A stretch of DNA of 64,000 bases from assembly GCF_020515525.1 (NCBI RefSeq), contig NZ_JAIYEP010000015.1, positions 1-64,000 on the forward strand, given 5' to 3'. Positions 41,003 through 49,897 of this stretch are shown piece after piece. The translations under genes were made by a program, and so were the position numbers. The stretch's first letter is position 1, and every line of letters begins with the position of its first letter. Under the pieces are notes generated by a model. The model was not told the origin of the DNA. It saw nothing but the letters and a program-made list of their open reading frames with translations, and made no database searches. The DNA comes from Rhodococcus yananensis. GTDB taxonomy: Bacteria > Actinomycetota > Actinomycetes > Mycobacteriales > Mycobacteriaceae.

Positions 41003-41109
41003 AAACCAAAAGACCTGGTAGATACGGCAGGATGGCGGTGAGCAGACGATTAGAAGGGGGATAGGCGGGTAACGAAACTATATATGCGCATGTATTGATG
41101 GGAAGGGTT

Positions 41110-41140
41110 TGATCGTCATAATGCCCACTTATGACGATCA
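41110..41140. promoter_or_regulatory. Palindromic operator candidate
   Basis: TGATCGTCATAA at 41110-41121 is the exact reverse complement of 41129-41140, with a 7-bp spacer. It lies about 160 bp upstream of the coiled-coil gene and about 270 bp upstream of the split dehydrogenase gene, in an otherwise AT-rich divergent region (40953-41411) that contains ATATATG-like promoter material. The regulator is unknown. Confidence 0.5.
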
Positions 41141-41411
41141 GCTCCCGGTGGGCGAATGTACCGACCGATCGAGTCGAATCGAGCAGACGGACCGTTCGCT
41201 CGCGGCACCGTGACCCGGGCGCCGCGACCCGGGCGCCCTCGCGGTCGGCGCCGGTGATGGGGGAGGGTCGGTTTCCAGTTAACGACACAGGCTGTTGACT
41301 TAATGTTGTTCGGGAGCAGATCATGTGCCTCGCACTCGTCCGACCGGGGTAGCCCCGAGCGGACGTGCGTCGGAGTGCGCCCGTCAACCATCACCCCGCA
41401 GAGGACCGCCC

Positions 41412-42350
41412 ATGAAGCTCGTCATTCTCAGCGCAGGCTCGATCGCAGGGAAGGTTGCGCACCTTCTCGCACCCCTCGGTCTCCACGACGAACTCGTGAT
41501 CGCCGACCTCGACCTCACCAAGGCGGATGCGCTCGCCCGGAGCGTCGGGGGCACCGCCGCCCGGTTCGATGCCTCCGACCCGGCAAGCATCCGGTCGGTG
41601 ATCACCGGTGCCGACGTGGTGTTCAACGCCGTCGGGCCGTTCTACCGCTTCGGCATGCCCATCATCCGCGCCGCGATCGAGTGCGGTGTCCACTACGTCG
41701 ACGTGTGCGATGAATACGACGTCGCCGAACAGTTGGTCCGCGCGACCGATCTCGACGAGGCCGCCAGAACGGCGGGGGTCACCGTGATCTTCGGCATGGG
41801 ATATGCGCCCGGCATCACCAGCCTGATCGGGCGCTGGGCGGCCGAATCGCTGGACTCGACGCACAGCATCGACGTGACGATGGCGATTCCCTACCTGGTG
41901 AACATGGGCGCCACCATCAACGAGCACATGCTGCACTCGATGTCCGGGGACGTCCGGCAGTTCATCGACGGTGAGATCCGGCCGGTGCCCGCGTGGGGTG
42001 ATCCGCGGCCCGCGACATTCGGTCCGCCCTTCGATACGACCGTGCAGGCCGGCTACATGGGGCACCCCGAGGGCATCACCCTCGGCACGTACGTACCGGG
42101 TCTGCGGAACGCCACCGTGCGCTTCACCTGGTTCGAGCAGGCCGGCAACGAACTGTGGCAGAGCTTCGAGCGACTCGGACTCACCGACCCGAACCCGCTC
42201 GCCGGACTGCCCGTCTCCCCGCGCGAATACCTGGCCCGGTTCATGGCGACGCCGGAGGGTGAGAAGGGGCTGGCGGTCGAACCGTCGCGCATGCCCGGCA
42301 CCGTCATGCAGATCGTCGCGGACGGGGAGATCGGGGGGTCCCTATGTTGA
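41412..42350 (+). pseudogene. Saccharopine dehydrogenase-like gene, 5' part, interrupted by an IS110-family insertion
   Basis: This 312-codon frame begins with the NAD(P)-binding start MKLVILSAGSIAGKVAHLLAPLG and continues through VVFNAVGPFYRFG and VIFGMGYAPGITSL, as in saccharopine dehydrogenase-like oxidoreductases. It ends abruptly after VADGEIGG, and the next few codons to the stop belong to inserted DNA. The missing C-terminus, about 80 residues, is found at 44332-44571 in the same orientation. The 5' fragment may still be translated, but it lacks the terminal region and is probably inactive. The original substrate is unknown. Confidence 0.8.
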
Positions 42351-42412
42351 TGTCAACCGCTCGGGGATGCCACTGGAGTGCGGTCCGGTAGGGGCTGGAA
42401 TAGTCGACGTGC

Positions 42413-42892
42413 ATGGAATCCGTTGTGACGCTGTCGGGTGGGGACGCGGGTGAGCTGCTGACGTTGCAGCGGGCTGCGTATGTGACTGAGGCTCAGGCCC
42501 ACGATGACGTGAACCTTCCCCCGTTGATGCAGTCCTTCGCCGAGTTGGTGAGCGAGCTGACGCAGCCCGACGTTCTCGCGTTCGGGTTGCGCGACGACTC
42601 CCGGCGTCTCGTCGCCGCCGTGCGCGTGTATCTCTCTCTGACGGAGCTTCACATCGCCGAGTTGGGACGGCTGGTCGTGGCACCGGACATGCAGGGCCGG
42701 GGCCGGGGCAGTCGACTGCTCGAACTGGTGGAAGAGCGACTACCTGAGCAGATCACTGATCTGCAGTTGTTCACGGGTGAGCGCAGCCTCGGCAACCTGC
42801 GGCTCTACTCTCGGTTCGGTTATCAGGAAACGCACCGAACTCCGACTCCAGGCGGCTATGCGCTGGTCCATCTGGCGAAGCGAGTGCGTTAG
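42413..42892 (+). CDS. GNAT family N-acetyltransferase (cargo of the IS110-like element)
   Basis: The 159-residue protein has the GNAT acetyl-CoA-binding core: LGRLVVAPDMQGRGRGSRLLELVEERL around 82-108 (motif A, with the Q/RxxGxG/A pattern) and RLYSRFGYQETHR near the C-terminus (motif B). The substrate is unknown. It lies between the two halves of the interrupted dehydrogenase gene, so it arrived with the insertion. Its stop is only 18 bp from the end of the convergent transposase gene. Confidence 0.85.
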   Translation: MESVVTLSGGDAGELLTLQRAAYVTEAQAHDDVNLPPLMQSFAELVSELTQPDVLAFGLRDDSRRLVAAVRVYLSLTELHIAELGRLVVAPDMQGRGRGSRLLELVEERLPEQITDLQLFTGERSLGNLRLYSRFGYQETHRTPTPGGYALVHLAKRVR

Positions 42893-42910
42893 CACGCCTG
42901 CTGGGCGTGA

Positions 42911-44104
42911 TCACGCCGCGTCTGCGGTTGGTGGCTGGTAGAAGGTCTTGTTCTTGAGCATCGCGTGCAGGACGTCGCAGCGGCGTCGGGCGAGGCAGAT
43001 CAGGGCGGCGTTGTGTCTCTTGCCCTCGGCGCGTTTGCGGTCGTAGTAGGCGCGGCTGGTCGGGTCGTGCAGGGCCGCGAACGCGGACAGGAACAGGGCG
43101 CGTTTGAGTTTCCGGTTGCCCGAGCGGGCCGGGTGCTCGCCGCGGATCGAGGTGCCGGAGCGGTGGGTGACCGGGGCGATGCCGGCGTAGGCGGCGAGGT
43201 GCCCGGCCGAGGCGAAGTCCGAACCGTCACCGATCTCGATAAGGATGCGTGCTGCGGTCCTGACTCCGATGCCGGGCATCGAGGTCAGGACCTGGGAAAG
43301 AGGGTGCTCGTCGAGAATCCTCTCGACGTCGTCACCGATGGCTCTGCGTTGTTGCAGCACCTCTTTGAGCGAGTCTGCGAGTTTCGGCAGCACGATCTCG
43401 GCGGCCTTGCTGCCGGGAACCGTCACGGTCTGCGCGTCCAGGGCGGCGAAGATTTCCTCGGCCAGGCGGGCGCCCATCCGCGGTGCGTGTTTGACCGCGA
43501 GGGTGGTGATTCGGCGTTTGCCGGCCTGTCGGATCCCGACCGGTCCGCCATAGCGGGACAGGATCTCGAGGACAGCCAGATGGTTGATCCGAGGTCCCAG
43601 TACTCGTTCGAGGGCAGGGTGGATGCCGGTGAGCAGTCCTCGGATGCGGTTGCTGACCCGGGTCGCCTCGCCGGCGAGGTCGTCGTCGAACCCGACGAGC
43701 ACACCGAGTTCGGTCAGGGTCTCGTCACCGACGTCGACCCGGCGCATCGTGTGCGGCATGGTGCGGGCGGTATCGGCGATGATGAACGCATCGCGGGCAT
43801 CGGTTTTCGCTTGCCCCGGATACAGGTCGGCGACCCGACGCATCGACAACCCCGGCAGGTAGGCGACGTCGTGACCGCAAGCTCGGGCAACGGTGACCGG
43901 CAGCGCGCCGATCGTGTTCGGTTGATCGACGACCACCAGGATCGGCCCGTGTACGGCCAGATCCGCGAACACAGCCCGTAGTCGGGCCTCGTCGTTCGGC
44001 AGTGCCTTGTCGAACAGTCGGCCGCCGGCGGTGTCCAGCCCGACCGCGTGATGATCGCTTTTACCCACGTCGATGCCGCAAAACACGGCGTAACTCGTGT
44101 CCAT
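42911..44104 (-). CDS. IS110 family transposase
   Basis: This 397-residue DEDD recombinase has an N-terminal RuvC-like domain (CGIDVGKSDHHAVGLD with Asp12, then VVVDQPNTIGALP and KTDARDAFIIADTAR). Its C-terminal transposase_20 domain has SMPGIGVRTAARILIEIG, AYAGIAP and the conserved serine in ARSGNRKLKRALFLSAF. These features define IS110-type enzymes, whose target choice is set by a bridge RNA made from the non-coding end of the element. The frame is complete and apparently intact. Confidence 0.95.
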   Translation of the reverse strand: MDTSYAVFCGIDVGKSDHHAVGLDTAGGRLFDKALPNDEARLRAVFADLAVHGPILVVVDQPNTIGALPVTVARACGHDVAYLPGLSMRRVADLYPGQAKTDARDAFIIADTARTMPHTMRRVDVGDETLTELGVLVGFDDDLAGEATRVSNRIRGLLTGIHPALERVLGPRINHLAVLEILSRYGGPVGIRQAGKRRITTLAVKHAPRMGARLAEEIFAALDAQTVTVPGSKAAEIVLPKLADSLKEVLQQRRAIGDDVERILDEHPLSQVLTSMPGIGVRTAARILIEIGDGSDFASAGHLAAYAGIAPVTHRSGTSIRGEHPARSGNRKLKRALFLSAFAALHDPTSRAYYDRKRAEGKRHNAALICLARRRCDVLHAMLKNKTFYQPPTADAA

Positions 44105-44331
44105 GAAGCAGTCTTTCGTCCGGTCCTACCGGTCGCCGATCCCGCATCGATACCCGGCACCCACGTTACAAAGAGACCTACCTCGAACCCGGTGGCCTTG
44201 TCCCTATCAGCGGTCTACCGATGCCACCAGGCTCGGCGACACCACCCCCGGATCATTCGAGAGACAGGGGAAGAAAGTCATACCGAACCTGGCGACCGTG
44301 GCCCCGCGGTGCGGGACTACGAAGAAGGTAA
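44105..44331 (-). ncRNA. Candidate bridge RNA region of the IS110-like element
   Basis: The 227 bp between the transposase start and the inferred element end carry no gene. In characterised IS110-group elements the bridge RNA is transcribed from the non-coding end in front of the transposase gene, and this stretch has the right position and size. A short CCGGT/ACCGG hairpin lies near 44119-44131. The structure and the guide loops were not worked out. Confidence 0.4.
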
Positions 44332-44571
44332 CGGGAGCCCGCCCGGGCTCTGTTCGAGACCCAGGTGATCTACACCGGTGGACCGGCCCACGACCCCACC
44401 CCGCGTGCCGCCGCCGCTGCCGTCCGACAGCTGCTCGAGGGACGCATCACCAGGAAGGGCCTGATGTCGCCCGAAGCCTGCATCGACCCGGAGCCCTTCG
44501 TCACCCGGGTGCTCGAGGACTGTGGCGTCACGATGACCCGACAGATCACCACTGTCTCCCGGATCAGCTGA
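44332..44571 (+). pseudogene. Saccharopine dehydrogenase-like gene, 3' part
   Basis: Eighty codons read REPARALFETQVIYTGGPAHD followed by LLEGRITRKGLMSPEACIDPEPFVTRVLEDCGV, the typical C-terminal region of saccharopine dehydrogenase-like proteins. A stop codon in frame just upstream and the absence of an N-terminal part show that it is the remnant of the gene starting at 41412. Joining the flanks gives a plausible continuous protein of about 388 residues. Confidence 0.75.
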
Positions 44572-44577
44572 CCGACG

Positions 44578-44612
44578 GCGTGGGGACCACGGTTCACCCG
44601 TGATCCCCGCGC
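44578..44612. terminator. Stem-loop after the split dehydrogenase gene
   Basis: GCGTGGGGACCACGG and CCGTGATCCCCGCGC pair over 15 positions with two weak pairs around a short loop, 6 bp past the stop codon. It is presumably the original terminator of the interrupted gene. The rest of the 435-bp gap to 45006 holds no recognised gene; a CGTATAGAGT near 44950 may be part of the promoter for the hydrolase. Confidence 0.5.
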
Positions 44613-45006
44613 CCGGACCGCACCGCCGACACCCGGTGGGGCGTATAGGGGTAGCCGTAGTACTCGGAAGAATCGGGTGGATACGGGCTGAGCGCACACC
44701 TCCGGTCTGGGGAACCGCGAGGGAGTGCCCGGCTCTTTCACTACGGCATGGGCATTTCGTCGCTACGGCTCGCGGGTCTCGTCATCGGGACCGGCGCATC
44801 CAGGCTTACCCTGAATGCACCGATCAGCTGAGCGCGGTGCTGTGAGTGTGGTGTGCGCCGACGATCGGTCTCCGAGTACGAGTATTCCGAGGTCAGAAGG
44901 CTGCTTGGTCATATCCGTCCGATTCTTCCCGAGTGCTACGGCGACCCCGTATAGAGTCGGCAGGGATCCGGGTCGTCCGGCCCCGAGCGCGTGATGGGGA
45001 GGATCT

Positions 45007-45906
45007 TTGAGGCCGAGCCTGCCGAGCCGCATGGTTCCCGGCGTGATCCGGGTGATGCGTCGCAACCGCCGGTACACCAGTGCCGCGGGAGCGCAGGAGT
45101 TCCTCGACGACTGTGTCTTGCGGCCGCGACCGTACGGCCCGCCCCGACGTCTCCGGCGCGACGTCGAGATCGCAGTGGACAGCTCGGACGGCTGGCCCGT
45201 GTACACCGTCACGCCCACCGCCACCGCTCCACACGGAAACACGGTCTATGTCCACGGTGGTGGCTGGGTCGGTGAGATCGTCTCCCAGCACTGGTCTCTC
45301 GTGGCGCACATCGCCGCCGAAGCCGCAACGACGGTGACCGTGCCCATCTATCCCCTGGTACCGTTCGGCACTGCCGATCGCGTGGTGGCCGGTGTCGTGG
45401 ATCTCGTCCGCCGAAACCGTGATCGTTTCGGGCAGGTGCATCTGGCGGGGGATTCGGCGGGTGGCCAGATCGCGCTGTCAGCCGCGATCGTCCTGCGCGA
45501 CGTCCACAACGTGACGGTGCCGCGCACCGTTCTGATCTCACCGGCGGTGGACCTGTCGATGACCAATCCCGAGATCGACCGCATCCAGCCCGTCGATCCG
45601 TGGCTCGGTCGCGAGGGCACCCGATTGTTCATCGACCACTGGCGTGGTGAACTGCCCCTCGACGACCCCCGGGTGAGCCCGATCGCCGCCGACCCGCGTG
45701 GGCTCGGCCCCCTCACCGTGTTCACCGGGACCCGCGACATCGTTCACCCCGACGCGCGGTTGCTCGTGGACAACGCGGCGTCGGCCGGGGTCGACGTCGA
45801 CTATCACGAGGGCCGCAACCTGCTGCACGTGTATCCGTTGCTCCCCACTCCCGAGGGGCGTGCCGCCCGGTCGGTGATCGTCGACCGGCTCACCGCACCC
45901 TGCTGA
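45007..45906 (+). CDS. Alpha/beta hydrolase (hormone-sensitive-lipase-like esterase)
   Basis: The 299-residue esterase of the HSL group has the oxyanion-hole motif HGGGW at 83-87 and the nucleophile elbow GDSAGG with Ser150. Probable acid and base are Asp in GTRDIVHPD and His in NLLHVYPLL. The substrate is likely a short- to medium-chain acyl ester. The TTG start at 45007 follows GGGGAGGA at good spacing; an ATG eight codons later is possible. It is convergent with the QorR-like gene, 46 bp away. Confidence 0.85.
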   Translation: MRPSLPSRMVPGVIRVMRRNRRYTSAAGAQEFLDDCVLRPRPYGPPRRLRRDVEIAVDSSDGWPVYTVTPTATAPHGNTVYVHGGGWVGEIVSQHWSLVAHIAAEAATTVTVPIYPLVPFGTADRVVAGVVDLVRRNRDRFGQVHLAGDSAGGQIALSAAIVLRDVHNVTVPRTVLISPAVDLSMTNPEIDRIQPVDPWLGREGTRLFIDHWRGELPLDDPRVSPIAADPRGLGPLTVFTGTRDIVHPDARLLVDNAASAGVDVDYHEGRNLLHVYPLLPTPEGRAARSVIVDRLTAPC

Positions 45907-45952
45907 GGCTCACGCGCTCGGCCGCCATCGTCGACTCGACCGGCGCGTCGTG

Positions 45953-46327
45953 TCAGTGCTCCGCGTCGTAGGCGACCTGTGCCTCGGCGATCTCGGGCAG
46001 CGACTGCTCGACGAGTTCGATGAGTGTCGCCAGGGGGGTGGTGATGCGTCGGCCGAGGTCGGTGAGGGAGTACTCCACATGCGGGGGGATGGTGGTCTGG
46101 ACGTCGCGGCGCACCAGTCCGTCACGTTCGAGCTTGTGCAACGTCTGCGACAGCATCCGTTCGCTGATCCCGTCGACGCGGCGTCGCAGTTCGGAGAATC
46201 GGTGGGTGCCGGAGGCCAGTGCGACCAACACGAGGGCACCCCATCGGCCGGTGACGGCCTGCAGGACAGGCCGCGTCGCGCAGTCGCGCGCGAAGACGTC
46301 CGCGGCCAGGGATCTGTCGGTGCTCAC
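45953..46327 (-). CDS. HxlR family redox regulator (QorR-like)
   Basis: The 124-residue winged-helix protein of the HxlR/DUF24 family has the single N-terminal Cys16 (FARDCATRPVLQ) used for redox sensing in QorR of Corynebacterium (Cys17 there). The recognition helix region is ISERMLSQTLHKLERDGLV, followed by the wing VEYSLTDLGRR. The GTG at 46327 was chosen because it places the cysteine as in that family; a longer form to 46366 is possible. It is divergent from the NmrA-like reductase, the classic qorR/qor2 arrangement. Confidence 0.85.
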   Translation of the reverse strand: MSTDRSLAADVFARDCATRPVLQAVTGRWGALVLVALASGTHRFSELRRRVDGISERMLSQTLHKLERDGLVRRDVQTTIPPHVEYSLTDLGRRITTPLATLIELVEQSLPEIAEAQVAYDAEH

Positions 46328-46380
46328 GGCGACCACGATACCGCGCATCCAGAAAGGTAGCGCCACAGATTATGTTTGCG

Positions 46381-46395
46381 CTTACGAAAAGTAAG
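46381..46395. promoter_or_regulatory. Operator candidate between the divergent HxlR and NmrA-like genes
   Basis: CTTAC and GTAAG half sites are separated by 5 bp in an AT-rich spot between the divergent starts, with a second GTAAG copy at 46397-46401 (GTGTAAG). HxlR-family regulators of this type bind such palindromes in the shared promoter. Binding is inferred. Confidence 0.45.
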
Positions 46396-46442
46396 TGTAA
46401 GACTGGATGTCGGTTGAAGGATCAACGAAAGGGTTCGACCAC

Positions 46443-47291
46443 ATGACCATCGCCGTCACCGGAGCAACCGGCCACCTCGGCCGCCACACCATCGATGCGC
46501 TGCGCGAGCGCGGCGTCGCCCCGGGCGACCTCGTTGCCGTCGTCCGCGACGCGACCAAGGCCGCCGATCTCGCCGCCACCGGAATCCAGGTGCGCGTTGC
46601 GGATTACGCCGACGCCGCCGCCCTGCGTGCAGCGTTCGACGGTGTCGACAAACTGCTGCTCATCTCGGGCAGCGAGGTGGGGCAGCGACTCGCCCAGCAC
46701 ACGAACATCATCGATGCCGCGGGTGCGGCCGGGGTCGGATTCATCGCCTACACCTCCCTGCTCGGCGTCCCCGTCACTCCGCTCGCGCTGGGCGACGACC
46801 ACCGCGCCACCGAGAAACTGCTGGTCGAATCCGGGATTGCGCACGCACTGTTGCGCAACGGCTGGTACTGGGAGAACTACGACGCGGCTGTTTCCACCGC
46901 GCGGGCCACCGGCGCCCTGTTCGGCGCCGCCGGAACCGGTCGTATTGCCGGTGCGGCACGCCGGGACTACGCCGACGCGGCCGCCGTCGTCCTTACCACC
47001 GACGGACAGGCGGGTGCCGTCTACGAGCTCGCAGGCGACGAACACCTCACCAGTGCGGACATCGCGCAGATCCTGTCCGCCATCGTGGGTGCACCCGTGA
47101 CCTACCGAGATCTTCCGGAGGCCGACTACGCCGCGGTCCTCGAAAAGGCCGGTGTTCCCGCCCCGTTCGCCGAGATCCTCGCGGACTCCGACGCCGGCAT
47201 CGCGGCCGGGGCGCTCGACAGTACCAGCACCGACCTGCGCCGATTGATCGGTCGCAGCAGTACTCCCGCGGCCCAGGTCCTCGGCGCCTGA
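46443..47291 (+). CDS. NmrA-like NAD(P)H-binding quinone reductase (Qor2-like)
   Basis: The 282-residue protein is an atypical short-chain dehydrogenase of the NmrA/QOR2 group. The N-terminal Rossmann motif is MTIAVTGATGHLGRHT, followed by VVRDATKAADL, KLLLISGSEVGQR and LLRNGWYWEN, which are characteristic of QorB/YtfG quinone oxidoreductases. It likely reduces quinones with NADPH under thiol or quinone stress, controlled by the divergent HxlR gene. The start at MTIAVTG, after AAAGGG, was preferred to a frame start 12 codons upstream. Confidence 0.87.
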   Translation: MTIAVTGATGHLGRHTIDALRERGVAPGDLVAVVRDATKAADLAATGIQVRVADYADAAALRAAFDGVDKLLLISGSEVGQRLAQHTNIIDAAGAAGVGFIAYTSLLGVPVTPLALGDDHRATEKLLVESGIAHALLRNGWYWENYDAAVSTARATGALFGAAGTGRIAGAARRDYADAAAVVLTTDGQAGAVYELAGDEHLTSADIAQILSAIVGAPVTYRDLPEADYAAVLEKAGVPAPFAEILADSDAGIAAGALDSTSTDLRRLIGRSSTPAAQVLGA

Positions 47292-47392
47292 CCACACCGG
47301 TGCCCGGATCCGGGTGCCCGCACCGTCGTGCGGGTGCGGCACACGCATGCGCCACGAGTCCCCGAGAACCGGGCATCGAAGTGGCAGGATCA

Positions 47393-49897
47393 GTGACCGT
47401 GAGTTCCGCGAACCTGTCCCGAGCCGAAACCGCTGCACGTGCACGAGCCCTCGACGTCCACTCGTACCACGTCGAACTCGACCTGTGTGGCGCCCTCGAC
47501 CCGCACCGCAACGGCTTCCCCACGGTCACCACTGTCGAATTCACCGCCTCCACCCACGAAACGTGGATCGACTTCCTCGGCGGCTCCGTCGAATCGGTCA
47601 CCGTCAACGGCGACCTGATCCCTGTCGTCTACGACGGCGCACGCATCACCGTCACGGGGCTGCGTGAGATCAACGTCGTCACGGTCGTCGCGACCGGCCG
47701 CTACAGCACCTCCGGGGAGGGCCTGCACCGTTTCGTCGATCCCGTGGACGACCACACGTACCTCTACACCCAGTACGAACCCGCCGACTCGCGGCGCGTC
47801 TTCGCGTGCTTCGAACAACCCGATCTCAAGGCGTCGTTCACCTTCGTGGTGACAGCACCTCCGCACTGGCAGGTGCTGTCGAACAGCGTCGTCGAACAGC
47901 GTCGTCGCGGCGAGCAGAGCCAGACCGTGACGTTCGCGGCGACGCTACCGATCTCCACCTATCTCACGGCCGTCGTCGCCGGCCCGTACCACCGCATCGA
48001 CTCCCATTGGACCAGGGGAGAACTCACCGTTCCGCTGCGTGTCCTGTGCCGCGCATCGCTCGCCGAACACCTCGACGCCGACGAGATCTTCGAGATCACC
48101 GCCCAGGGACTGGACTTCTACGCCGAGCACTTCGACTACCCGTACCCGTTCGGCAAGTACGACCAGGTGTTCGTCCCCGAGTACAACCTGGGGGCGATGG
48201 AGAATCCCGGCTGCGTCACCTTCACCGAGGCCTACGTCTTCCGCAGCGCCGCCACCGACGCGCAACGTCAGGCCCGCGCCAACACGATCCTGCACGAGAT
48301 GGCCCACATGTGGTTCGGCGATCTCGTCACCATGAAATGGTGGGACGACCTGTGGCTCAAAGAGTCCTTCGCCGACTTCATGGGCGCCCTCGTCAGCGCC
48401 GAGGCCACCCGCTTCGTCGACGCCTGGGTTGCGTTCGCGAACCGTCGCAAGGCGTGGGCCTACGCGCAGGACCAACTGCCCACCACTCATCCGATCGTCG
48501 CAGACATCGTCGACCTCGAAGCCGCGAAACTGAACTTCGACGGCATCACCTACGCCAAGGGCGCATCCGTCCTCAAACAGCTCGTCGCGTACGTCGGCCG
48601 AGACGCATTCTTCGCCGGTGTCCGTCGATACTTCCGCACGCACGAATTCGGCAACACGACCCTCGACGACCTCCTCACCGAACTCTCCGAGGCATCGGGA
48701 CGGGATCTGACGGCGTGGGCGCAGGCGTGGTTGCAGACCACCGGCGTATCCACCCTCACCCTCGACTCCGTGGACGGCGACGGCTACGTCATCACCCAGA
48801 CCGATCCGCGCCCGCACCGCCTGGCCATCGGGCTCTACGACCGCGACACCGCGGGCGATCTGGTCCGCAACTACCGTGTCGAGATCGACCTCGCCGACGT
48901 ACACACCCCCATCGAACTCCCCGACGCGCCGTTGATCCTGCTCAACGACGACGATCTGACCTACGCCAAGATCCGCCTCGACCCGCGGTCACTCGACACC
49001 GTCGACGCGGAACTCGACCGGCTGACCGACCCGCTGGCCCGCGGTCTGATCTGGTCTGCCCTGTGGAACGCCACCCGAGACGGTGACCTGCCGGTCACCC
49101 GATACCTCGACATGACGCGTCGATTCGCGATCACGGAACCGGACATCACCCTGCTCACCGCCGTCCTCGCGAATTCCGCCGCTGCCGTCGAGCACTACCT
49201 GCCGCCGGCCGAGCGCCCCGACGCGCGCACTGCATGGCTCGACACGGTGTGGCGCGGCACCGTCGACTCCGCCGCCGGCAGCGACGCCCAACTCGCGTTC
49301 GCGCGCGCCGTCGGTGTCGCGGCGACCGTCGACGACACCCGTGCCCCGCAACTGCGAGCCTGGCTCGACGACCCGTCATCGGCGCCGCCCGGACTCCGCC
49401 TCGATCCGGATCTGCGCTGGTCGTGGTGGACGGCGCTGGCTGCGACCGGGCACGCGGACGAAGCGGATCTGCGGGTCGAACTGGACAACGACGACACCGC
49501 GACGGGCCGCACGGCGCACCGACGGGCCCTCGCCGCCCGACCCCGCGCCGAGGTCAAGGCTCACGCGTGGGCATCGATCTGCGCAGATCACACCCTCAGC
49601 AACGACCACCTCGACGCGACCATCGCCGGTTTCCGCGCCGGGGCGCGCCGCGACCTGATCGGTCCGTACGACGTCGACTACTTCGCGCTGCTCCGTGACA
49701 CCTGGAGTGACCGCAGCATCGAGATCGCCCGCCGGATCGTGCTCGGACTGTTCCCCGCCACCGACAGCCTCGACCTCGTCGACGGCTGGCTCGACGCCAA
49801 CACCGACGCGCCCGCAGCACTGCTGCGCCTCGTCGTCGAACAACGCGATCATCTCGCCCGCGATCTGCGCGTTCGGCGCGCCAACGCCCGCCCATGA
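47393..49897 (+). CDS. pepN: Aminopeptidase N (M1 family metallopeptidase)
   Basis: This 834-residue zinc aminopeptidase has the substrate-binding motif GAMENPG (around 266-272) and the zinc site HEMAH with the third ligand Glu in KESFAD 18 residues later (around 300-325). A C-terminal ERAP1-like helical domain follows. It removes N-terminal residues from peptides in the cytoplasm. GTG 47393 follows an AGGA; GTG 47399 is equally possible. Its stop codon overlaps the start of the tyrosine recombinase gene (ATGA). Confidence 0.94.
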   Translation: MTVSSANLSRAETAARARALDVHSYHVELDLCGALDPHRNGFPTVTTVEFTASTHETWIDFLGGSVESVTVNGDLIPVVYDGARITVTGLREINVVTVVATGRYSTSGEGLHRFVDPVDDHTYLYTQYEPADSRRVFACFEQPDLKASFTFVVTAPPHWQVLSNSVVEQRRRGEQSQTVTFAATLPISTYLTAVVAGPYHRIDSHWTRGELTVPLRVLCRASLAEHLDADEIFEITAQGLDFYAEHFDYPYPFGKYDQVFVPEYNLGAMENPGCVTFTEAYVFRSAATDAQRQARANTILHEMAHMWFGDLVTMKWWDDLWLKESFADFMGALVSAEATRFVDAWVAFANRRKAWAYAQDQLPTTHPIVADIVDLEAAKLNFDGITYAKGASVLKQLVAYVGRDAFFAGVRRYFRTHEFGNTTLDDLLTELSEASGRDLTAWAQAWLQTTGVSTLTLDSVDGDGYVITQTDPRPHRLAIGLYDRDTAGDLVRNYRVEIDLADVHTPIELPDAPLILLNDDDLTYAKIRLDPRSLDTVDAELDRLTDPLARGLIWSALWNATRDGDLPVTRYLDMTRRFAITEPDITLLTAVLANSAAAVEHYLPPAERPDARTAWLDTVWRGTVDSAAGSDAQLAFARAVGVAATVDDTRAPQLRAWLDDPSSAPPGLRLDPDLRWSWWTALAATGHADEADLRVELDNDDTATGRTAHRRALAARPRAEVKAHAWASICADHTLSNDHLDATIAGFRAGARRDLIGPYDVDYFALLRDTWSDRSIEIARRIVLGLFPATDSLDLVDGWLDANTDAPAALLRLVVEQRDHLARDLRVRRANARP

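Larger units (their letters stand above)
42338..44331. mobile_element. IS110-family insertion of about 2.0 kb carrying a GNAT gene
   Basis: The boundaries are inferred from the split host gene: coding sequence for VADGEIGG stops near 42338 and resumes with REPARALFETQV at about 44332, so the insert is close to 1993 bp. It contains a GNAT acetyltransferase gene on the plus strand and an IS110-type transposase gene on the minus strand. No terminal inverted repeats or target duplication were seen, as expected for IS110. Exact ends cannot be fixed to the base because the flanks share G-rich sequence. Confidence 0.75.
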
